Positions 58,492 to 64,000 of a DNA stretch of 64,000 nt are shown here, in pieces (position 1 is the stretch's first letter; each line of letters starts with the position of its first letter). Source of the DNA: an uncultured Dehalococcoidia bacterium (GTDB taxonomy: Bacteria > Chloroflexota > Dehalococcoidia > Lucifugimonadales > UBA3495); the NCBI GenBank assembly GCA_951812625.1, contig CATOSP010000001.1, positions 450,065 to 514,064 of the forward strand. The letters are read 5' to 3'. The notes beneath the pieces were generated by a model, which was given only the letters and a program-made list of their open reading frames with translations, did no database searches and was not told where the DNA came from. The translations under genes were made by a program, and so were the position numbers.

Positions 58492-59775
58492 ATGATAGAT
58501 AGCGTCAGACTAGATATAAAAGCCGGTAACGGGGGTAACGGGTGCACAAGCTTCCTCCGGCAAAAGTACCACGCACGCGGGGGCCCTGACGGGGGAGATG
58601 GCGGGCATGGGGGCAGCGCCTTCCTCCAGGGGGACGCGTCCTACAACACTCTGCTGCACCTGAGATTCACCAGCACCATCTATGTAGACCGCGGCGTCCA
58701 CGGGAAGGGAAAGGACCAGACAGGCCGCAACGGCCAGGACCAGACCCTGAAAGTCCCCCTGGGTACGCAGGTCTGGCGGCGGGACCGGGACGGGACCCGG
58801 ACGCTGCTGGCAGACATCTGCGATGAAACTCCCGTCATGGTCGCCCAGGGCGGTCTTGGGGGGTGGGGCAACGCGCGGTTCGTCTCGGCCACGAACCAGG
58901 AGCCGGTACTGTCCCAGCGGGGCGGCGAAGGGGAACGGGTGACACTGTTCCTCGAGCTGAAGCTGCTGGCGGACGTTGCGTTGGTGGCCCGGCCGAACGC
59001 CGGGAAGTCGACCCTTGTAGCCCGGAGCACAGGCGCGAAGCCCAAGGTAGCCGATTACCCCTTTACGACCGTTGAGCCAGTCCTGGGAGTGGTGTACGTC
59101 CACGACAGGGACTTCGTACTCATGGAGATTCCCGGGCTGCTGGAGGGCGCGCACCAGGGGATCGGCCTCGGGCACCAGTTTCTGCGGCACGCGGAAAGGG
59201 CGCGGCTGTATGTCCACCTGGTCGATGGCCTGTCCGACGACCCCCTGGCTGATCTCGACATGATCAACGAGGAACTCCGGCAGTTCAGCCCGGAGTTGAC
59301 CGACAAGCCGCAGATCGTTGCAGTCAACAAGCTTGACGTGACCGAGGTTAGGCAAAGGCAGAACGAGCTTCGTGAGGCCATCCTGAAGCGGCCCGCACAC
59401 AGTGGCGTCAGGCCCCAGGTGTTCTTCATCTCTGCGGTTACCGGCGAGGGCGTGGACGCCCTGATGTCGGCGGTGCTGCAGATGCTGGACACGCTGCCCA
59501 AGGACGTTGCCGAAACCGTGGTCACCGCCGAGGCCCCGCGCGGCAGGCGTCGAATGGACCGGAGCAGCTCGGTAACCGTGGAGGACGGGGTGTACGTCGT
59601 CCACTCGGAGAGGCTGGAGAGGCTAGTTGCCCTGGCCGATACCCGCGACACCCGGGTCCTGCTGCAGCTCTGGCGCGAGATGGGACGGGACGGGATAGCC
59701 ACCCGGCTCGAGCAGGCGGGCATAGAGGCGGGGGACACCATTCGCATCGGGCGGGCCGAAGTCGAGTGGTTCTAG
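58492..59775 (+). CDS. obg: Obg-family GTPase
   Basis: A 427-aa ribosome-linked GTPase (ObgE/CgtA), involved in 50S assembly and stress response. The glycine-rich Obg fold is complete (DIKAGNGGNGCTSFLR and GGPDGGDGGHGGSAF). G1 is ARPNAGKST, where GFPNVGKST is usual, and G3 is DxxG as MEIPGLLEGA. G4 is NKLD. The C-terminal OCT domain (about 360-427) is present. ATG at 58492 has no clear ribosome-binding site; the upstream open frame does not look coding. It is followed by nadD after 16 nt. Confidence 0.93.
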   Translation: MIDSVRLDIKAGNGGNGCTSFLRQKYHARGGPDGGDGGHGGSAFLQGDASYNTLLHLRFTSTIYVDRGVHGKGKDQTGRNGQDQTLKVPLGTQVWRRDRDGTRTLLADICDETPVMVAQGGLGGWGNARFVSATNQEPVLSQRGGEGERVTLFLELKLLADVALVARPNAGKSTLVARSTGAKPKVADYPFTTVEPVLGVVYVHDRDFVLMEIPGLLEGAHQGIGLGHQFLRHAERARLYVHLVDGLSDDPLADLDMINEELRQFSPELTDKPQIVAVNKLDVTEVRQRQNELREAILKRPAHSGVRPQVFFISAVTGEGVDALMSAVLQMLDTLPKDVAETVVTAEAPRGRRRMDRSSSVTVEDGVYVVHSERLERLVALADTRDTRVLLQLWREMGRDGIATRLEQAGIEAGDTIRIGRAEVEWF

Positions 59776-59791
59776 GCCGGTTGTTTCTGCC

Positions 59792-60400
59792 ATGAAGCTG
59801 GGCATCATGGGCGGTACTTTCGACCCCGTCCACATGGGGCACCTGCTCATAGCCGAGAACGCCCGCTGCGCCCTGTCCCTTGATCAGGTGTTGTTCGTAC
59901 CGGCAGGGCGTCCCTGGCTGCGGGGCGACGCCAAAGTTTCCGAAGGCCATCATCGGCTGCGCATGGTCGAGCTTGCCATTGCGGGGAACCCCGGGTTCAG
60001 CGCGACAGACATCGAGATAGACAGGCCCGGCCCCACCTACACGGTGGACACCCTTGAAACCCTGAAGGGAGAATATGGTGAGGCTACGGAGTTCTTCTTC
60101 ATCATTGGGTCGGATGCCCTGGTAAACATGGACCGGTGGAGGTCCCCGGCCCGCCTCTTCGAGCTTTGCACCCTGGCAGTCTTCGGCAGAAGCGACGGTG
60201 AGGACTCGCTGGTATTGACCTACCGCCTCACGCACCAGTTCCCCCAGATCGTAGATGCGGTGGTGTGGATGGGCCGCAGCCTTACCAGCATCAGTAGCAC
60301 CGACATCCGCCGCCGCCTCGCCGCCGCCGAGCCTGTGCGCTACATGGTCCCGGACAGCGTCGAGCAATACATCCGGGAACATGGGCTGTACTTATCCTGA
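59792..60400 (+). CDS. nadD: Nicotinate-nucleotide adenylyltransferase
   Basis: A 202-aa enzyme of NAD synthesis that makes deamido-NAD from nicotinate mononucleotide and ATP. The nucleotidyltransferase motif is GGTFDPVHMGH (residues 7-17) and the C-terminal ISSTDIRRRL matches the SxTxxR motif. Length is normal. It follows obg by 16 nt, an arrangement common in Gram-positive and related bacteria. Confidence 0.94.
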   Translation: MKLGIMGGTFDPVHMGHLLIAENARCALSLDQVLFVPAGRPWLRGDAKVSEGHHRLRMVELAIAGNPGFSATDIEIDRPGPTYTVDTLETLKGEYGEATEFFFIIGSDALVNMDRWRSPARLFELCTLAVFGRSDGEDSLVLTYRLTHQFPQIVDAVVWMGRSLTSISSTDIRRRLAAAEPVRYMVPDSVEQYIREHGLYLS

Positions 60401-60482
60401 CTAGGGTCGTCCCTGGAAGTCCCCGGTAGGGCGAGGGAATGGTGTATCATCCCTGCTAACATTCTCGGAGGGGGTTACCACT

Positions 60483-61049
60483 GTGGCAGGACACGCTGAC
60501 CGGCTTCTTGAACTGGCGACCGAGATAGGTGCTTTGACCTATGGGGACTACACCCTGTCCTGGGGGGGCAAGTCAAAGTTCTACTTTGACGGCCGGTTGC
60601 TAAGCCTGGAACCCGAGGGCGCGTACATCATAGGGCAGGCCCTCTTGCCCTATGTTACCGGCGCGGGGGCGACTGCGGTGGGCGGGCCGACCCTGGGAGC
60701 AGACCCGATGGTCGCTGCCATTGCGATGACTAGCCACATGGCAGGTGAACGCATCAGCGGCTTCATCGTGCGCAAGGAGACCAAGGGTCACGGGACCGGC
60801 AAGCTCATAGAGGGGCCGCTGACCCCCGGCAGCAAGGTTGCCATCGTGGACGATACTTGCTCCACCGGCGGGTCCCTGTTCCAGGCGATTGCCGCCGCCG
60901 AGGACGCAGGCTGCCAGGTGGTAAAGGTGCTATCGGTCCTGGACCGCCGCGAAGGAGGGTCGGAGAAACTCCGGGAGCGGGGCTACGACTTTTCCTCCCT
61001 GCTGATAGCCACCCCGGAAGGCGAGATCATGGTTGCCGAAGGCGCGTAG
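60483..61049 (+). CDS. pyrE: Orotate phosphoribosyltransferase
   Basis: A 188-aa enzyme that joins orotate to PRPP to give orotidine monophosphate in pyrimidine synthesis. The PRPP-binding motif is VAIVDDTCSTGGS. The catalytic loop residues are in RKETKGHGTG. The GTG start follows GGAGGGGG, a strong site. It lies 82 nt after nadD with TATCAT as a possible -10 in between, so it may have its own promoter. Confidence 0.93.
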   Translation: MAGHADRLLELATEIGALTYGDYTLSWGGKSKFYFDGRLLSLEPEGAYIIGQALLPYVTGAGATAVGGPTLGADPMVAAIAMTSHMAGERISGFIVRKETKGHGTGKLIEGPLTPGSKVAIVDDTCSTGGSLFQAIAAAEDAGCQVVKVLSVLDRREGGSEKLRERGYDFSSLLIATPEGEIMVAEGA

Positions 61050-61071
61050 CTGTTCTCTCTGGGGGATGTGT

Positions 61072-61698
61072 CTATCCCTGGCCTCTCCTGCGCGCGTACA
61101 TTGCGGCTCCAGCGGTTAAAACTGCCACTGCCGCGATTATTGCCAGGATGATCGTCCGCGTCATGTTCGTCCCGGTGTCCGCGGGTTGCCCGGGGGGTGC
61201 TGCGGCCGTCCCGCCCTGGGGTGCATACCCTTCGCCAAAGGCGTCAACGTCTTCTTGCGCTTCCCCTAGCAGGGCCGTGCGGCTGCAGATGTTCGCGCTA
61301 AGTCCGGACTCATCCCCGGTCGGCTTGTGGGCATAGACGACGTACTCCTCGCCTTCGACAAAGGCAAAGCCGCAGCTTCCGCCCGTCGGCGGGGTGGTGA
61401 CCGTGGCGGCTTCATCGACGCTGCCCTTCCAGACGGTGCTTACCGTGAAGCCCACGGTGGTAAGGTCACCCGGTGAGAAGGATGCGGCATTGGGGTCGAA
61501 GGAATGCTGGACTGTCAGGACTCTCCCGGTGAATACGGCGTCGAATTTCTCCATTTCGTCGGACGGGGTGCCGGGCACCACGCACTTGCAGGCGTATGCC
61601 TGCTCCGTATTGCCGACGAGCCACAGGACGGCGAACATTACTGCAAGGGCCAAGCCTCCTATGTACAGGGAGACGGGGAGACTCCTATTCCTGCGCAA
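61072..61698 (-). CDS. Netrin/TIMP-like secreted membrane protein
   Basis: A 208-aa protein. The signal or membrane segment (LYIGGLALAVMFAVLWLV) is followed by ACKCVVPGTP, the CxC start of a TIMP/netrin-like (NTR) domain. The domain has DAVFTGRV, then paired Cys (GGSCGFAF and ANICSRT), and runs to about residue 150. A Gly/Pro/Ala linker (GGTAAAPPGQPADTG) leads to a C-terminal transmembrane helix (IILAIIAAVAVLTAGAAMY). Bacterial NTR-like proteins are of unknown function. It is 8 nt downstream of ygfZ and may be co-transcribed. Confidence 0.75.
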   Translation of the reverse strand: MRRNRSLPVSLYIGGLALAVMFAVLWLVGNTEQAYACKCVVPGTPSDEMEKFDAVFTGRVLTVQHSFDPNAASFSPGDLTTVGFTVSTVWKGSVDEAATVTTPPTGGSCGFAFVEGEEYVVYAHKPTGDESGLSANICSRTALLGEAQEDVDAFGEGYAPQGGTAAAPPGQPADTGTNMTRTIILAIIAAVAVLTAGAAMYARRRGQG

Positions 61699-61706
61699 AG
61701 CCTGTC

Positions 61707-62765
61707 CTAGCCCTCGCCCGGGCCGAACAGTTGCGGCAGGTCCTGTATCTCCGCTGAACCCTGGGCCGGGGCCTCCAGTTCCAGGGTAACGCCCGGCTCC
61801 GCGCTGGCCTTTCTGACGTAGGCCATGCCGATGGCCCCGTCAGCGCCGGGCAGGCGGGTGACTGATGTGACCGTACCTGCCGGTTTGCCGTCTCTGAGCA
61901 ATGCGGCACCCGGCTCCGCCTGGGCGCCGGGGGAGAAGTTCAGACGCACCAGGTACTTCTGTACCCGCTGGTAGGTGTCCAGCCTTGCGATAACCTCCTG
62001 GCCGATGTAGCAGCCCTTGGTGAAGTCGATGGAGCCGATCAGCCCTGCCTCCAGCGGGTTGTAGGGTTCGCCCATCTCGCTGCCGTGGGCCGGAACGGCG
62101 TACCGGACCCTGGCGGCTTCGACGGCGTCGCGCCCTGCCGGGACAATGCCCTGGCTTACCAGGGACTGCCAGACTGCCGGGGCGGCATCCGTTGATACCA
62201 GGACATCGAAGCTGGGGAGATCTCCCATGGGGCGGCAGACGATGCGGACCTCTTCTCCGGCTATCATCGCCGGGACGTTATGGTAAGTGGCCAGCCCTTC
62301 CAGCGAGCCACCGGCGGCTTCCTGCAGAGCCGCGCCGCTGCCGGGGCCGATGACCGAGAGCATGGCCGAAGTGGGGGTCACGTCCTCCACTTCCAAGTCT
62401 TCCATGATGGTGTACTTGTCCAGGAAGTCGATGACCTGATCCTGCGCGCCGGGGCTGGTGATCAGCAGCACGTCCTCCCCCCGGTTGACCACGCCGATGA
62501 GGTCGAGGATGCGGCCCCGGTCGGTGGTCAGGATGGTCGGCGCGCCCTGCCCCGGCTCCAGGTCGATGACCTGGTTGGTGGAGAGGCGGTTGAGCAGGTC
62601 CAGCGCGTCGTCGCCGGTGGCCTTGAGACGGCCCACGTATGAGGAGTCATGGATGGCGGCGGCGGTGGTGATGGCGGCGTACTCGGCGGCGATGCCGGAG
62701 TAGACCGCGGGGGTCGCGCCGGTGGCGGCCCCGGCGTCGTGGGGGGCAGAGCGTTGCGTGGTCAT
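61707..62765 (-). CDS. ygfZ: Folate-dependent Fe-S protein YgfZ / GcvT-like
   Basis: A 352-aa tetrahydrofolate-binding protein of the YgfZ/GcvT fold. The signature K-G-C-Y-x-G-Q-E reads TKGCYIGQEVIARLDTYQRV, which marks YgfZ (IBA57-like) function: repair or maturation of Fe-S proteins using folate. The GcvT-like domain fills the rest, and the ATG at 62765 follows GGAGG. It lies next to an A-type Fe-S carrier gene, which supports the Fe-S role. Glycine-cleavage activity is unlikely since no other gcv genes are near. Confidence 0.85.
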   Translation of the reverse strand: MTTQRSAPHDAGAATGATPAVYSGIAAEYAAITTAAAIHDSSYVGRLKATGDDALDLLNRLSTNQVIDLEPGQGAPTILTTDRGRILDLIGVVNRGEDVLLITSPGAQDQVIDFLDKYTIMEDLEVEDVTPTSAMLSVIGPGSGAALQEAAGGSLEGLATYHNVPAMIAGEEVRIVCRPMGDLPSFDVLVSTDAAPAVWQSLVSQGIVPAGRDAVEAARVRYAVPAHGSEMGEPYNPLEAGLIGSIDFTKGCYIGQEVIARLDTYQRVQKYLVRLNFSPGAQAEPGAALLRDGKPAGTVTSVTRLPGADGAIGMAYVRKASAEPGVTLELEAPAQGSAEIQDLPQLFGPGEG

Positions 62766-62798
62766 GGTGGCCTCCGTGAAGGGGTGTGTTGGGGGATA

Positions 62799-62834
62799 CA
62801 AAAAGCGCCGCCTTCAACGTTGCAAAGGCGGCGC
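62799..62834 (-). terminator. Rho-independent terminator of the Fe-S carrier gene
   Basis: On the minus strand, GCGCCGCCTT and AAGGCGGCGC form a 10-bp stem with a 10-nt loop, followed by a T-run. It comes after the A-type carrier stop at 62858 and before ygfZ, so the two genes are separated. Confidence 0.85.
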
Positions 62835-62857
62835 GTCGCTGACAGGTGTGCGGGCGG

Positions 62858-63211
62858 TTATACGCCGAACGACGTACCGCAGCCGCAGGTCTTCTTGGCG
62901 TTGGGGTTGGTGAAGACGAACCCCTTGCCGTTCAGCCCGTCGGAGAACTCCAACTCGGTGCCGACGAGGTAGATGTAGCTCTTCTTGTCCACCATGACCT
63001 TGATGCCGTACTGTTCGACCACCTTGTCGGTCTCAAGCACCTCGTCGGTGATCTTCAGGTCGTAGGTCAGGCCGGAGCAGCCGCCGCCCTTGACGGCGAC
63101 GCGAAGCCCCACGTCTTCCCCGATACCATCCTTAGCGGCGAAGTACCTGATCTTCTCGGCGGCCTTCTCGCTGATCGACACCCCTAGCTCAATGCCATCC
63201 ATCGTGATAGC
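62858..63211 (-). CDS. A-type Fe-S cluster carrier (IscA/ErpA type)
   Basis: A 117-aa HesB/IscA-family carrier that passes Fe-S clusters to target enzymes. The three Cys ligands are in GGGCSGL and the C-terminal TCGCG. The remaining fold has FSDGLNGKGFVFTNPNAKKT, as is usual. ATG at 63211 follows GCAGGAGGGCC. It is monocistronic with a good terminator; ygfZ next to it suggests shared Fe-S function. Confidence 0.93.
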   Translation of the reverse strand, partial: AITMDGIELGVSISEKAAEKIRYFAAKDGIGEDVGLRVAVKGGGCSGLTYDLKITDEVLETDKVVEQYGIKVMVDKKSYIYLVGTELEFSDGLNGKGFVFTNPNAKKTCGCGTSFGV

Positions 63212-63316
63212 CATCTGGCCCTCCTGCGGCAAAAACTCCCACGGGCAAGCGGCCCGAAACGCTGCCGGTAATTAAGCTCATTCTATGAGAATGGAGCCTC
63301 CCGCGTCAAGCGCGGC

Positions 63317-63673
63317 TTAGTATCGCCTGGCAACTACCGGTATTAGCGCATTGTTCACCGGGTCCACGGCGAGCAGGGCGTCTTCCAGGGAGATTACGCC
63401 CAGCAGGCTGGGTTCTCCCTCCTCAGCGAATATCACCGTGGTGATGAACTCCCTGCCCCCCAGCCTGATGGTGGTCTGTCCTATGTCCACCGTCTGCAAG
63501 CTGCCATCGGCCAACCGTGATTGCACGGCCCTGTTGACCGGCACTCCCAATGCCTGCAGAATTCCCCGGGGCAGGGCCGTGTAGGTAGACCCGGTGTCCA
63601 CTTCCACCTCCACTCTCTGGAGATTCCGTCCTTGGGGGTCTCCCACTTCTATTGTCGTGATTACGGTCCCCAT
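63317..63673 (-). CDS. Retropepsin-like aspartic protease, second copy
   Basis: A 118-aa one-domain aspartyl protease. The active-site loop is VEVDTGSTYTALP, Asp-Thr-Gly at residues 25-27. The second half has SLLGVISLEDALLAVDP, the same layout as the protein at 9374-9766. It lacks a signal peptide. Start is uncertain: ATG at 63673 gives the family length. A longer open frame from 63823 would add 50 residues rich in Gly/Arg. Probably a dimer; target unknown. Confidence 0.7.
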   Translation of the reverse strand: MGTVITTIEVGDPQGRNLQRVEVEVDTGSTYTALPRGILQALGVPVNRAVQSRLADGSLQTVDIGQTTIRLGGREFITTVIFAEEGEPSLLGVISLEDALLAVDPVNNALIPVVARRY

Positions 63674-63890
63674 TTCACACCGGCCTGCGCCTGTACCCTC
63701 TTCTCCTGGCAGGAGTTTTGCAATTGTCTGGCCCCTGGGACCGCCCGCCTGTCTTCCATAGGGTTGGCGGGGAAAATTGCATTTTTGCGGACAGATCCGG
63801 ACAATTCCGGACATTTTCACCATGTCGGCCCGTCAGCGGGGGTGAGGTCCGTTCAGGACGGCGGGCTAGGACTGGCGCGTACAAGACATG

Positions 63891-63932
63891 ATAGGGGAGT
63901 ACAGCCGGGGTTGGAAAGGGGCAAGTGTCAGT
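63891..63932 (+). repeat. R3 dispersed repeat copy
   Basis: Carries the same CCGGGGTTGG ... AGGGGCAAGTGTCAGT order as 40467-40510. No gene was recognised between 63674 and the window end. Confidence 0.5.
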
Positions 63933-64000
63933 AAGCCAGACCAGCTAAGCCGGAACGTTACCCGCTCTGGTGGAGGGAAGTGCAAAACTCTTCCCGGTGG

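Noticed and set aside
1..64000. CRISPR arrays, rRNA and tRNA genes
   Set aside because: No regularly spaced direct repeats with unique spacers were seen. No tRNA T-loop (GGTTCRANTCC) pattern with an acceptor stem or rRNA segment was found by reading. A tRNA search program would settle this.

Overview
The window is 64 kb of GC-rich bacterial chromosome (about 60% GC by eye, not computed). Most genes are vertically inherited housekeeping genes. They are separated by islands of small accessory genes, dispersed repeats and decayed modules. The gene content fits a Chloroflexota/Dehalococcoidia-like organism, possibly SAR202-like. The hints are a luciferase-like FMN oxidoreductase, molybdenum hydroxylase genes, several lipoproteins with Pro/Thr-rich stalks, repeated Uma2-family genes, and a cmk-plsC gene pair. 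This placement is inference from gene style. No rRNA or tRNA gene was found that could settle it.

Layout. 0-12 kb: LLM oxidoreductase; cmk-plsC; a PAP2 phosphatase; a DUF2269 membrane protein; a cluster of small hypotheticals around 5-6.2 kb; a nested inverted-repeat element at 6.3 kb; then CvpA, an HNH endonuclease, holB, a retropepsin-like protease and lysA. 11-17 kb: a three-gene molybdenum hydroxylase operon (2Fe-2S, Mo and FAD subunits). It is flanked on both sides by genes for membrane-anchored proteins with charged tails, each locally duplicated. surE follows. 17.8-24.7 kb: a DUF6941 gene, a ribbon-helix-helix protein, a nitrile hydratase/thiocyanate hydrolase-type enzyme with a split beta subunit and an inserted Uma2 gene, a Fic protein, an AT-rich palindrome cluster, a NodB-type deacetylase, and a DUF6883/DUF4926 array. 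24.7-29.6 kb: serS, a HEPN-like protein, lysS, greA and a toxin/antitoxin-like pair. 30-33.6 kb: a phosphonate-type ABC importer (binding protein, ATPase, two permeases). 33.6-40.7 kb: a truncated second toxin/antitoxin-like pair, an S41 peptidase lipoprotein with a 36-bp tandem repeat, an IS5-like transposase remnant, a DUF3800 gene, rplY, and a frameshifted lipoprotein. 40.7-47.8 kb: alpha/beta hydrolase, a second DUF3800 gene, MaoC-like protein, Uma2, a metallopeptidase lipoprotein and an aldo/keto reductase. 48-53.4 kb: a glycine-betaine ABC importer of OpuA type, then a third Uma2 gene. 53.4-58.1 kb, minus strand: beta-propeller lipoprotein, LppX/LprG-like lipoprotein, two small genes and a 14-TM MFS transporter. 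58.5-63.7 kb: obg-nadD-pyrE, then a netrin-like membrane protein, ygfZ, an A-type Fe-S carrier and a second retropepsin-like protease.

Genes working together include the Mo-hydroxylase subunits, the three NHase-type polypeptides, the two ABC importers, cmk-plsC and the obg-nadD pair. The most unusual material is: a repeat family (called R1 here) with about ten copies, most ending just upstream of start codons; the split NHase with an inserted Uma2 gene; a paralogous pair of toxin/antitoxin-like modules, one broken; the DUF6883/DUF4926 array; and a cluster of at least eight CTTATTAA-type octamers upstream of fic.
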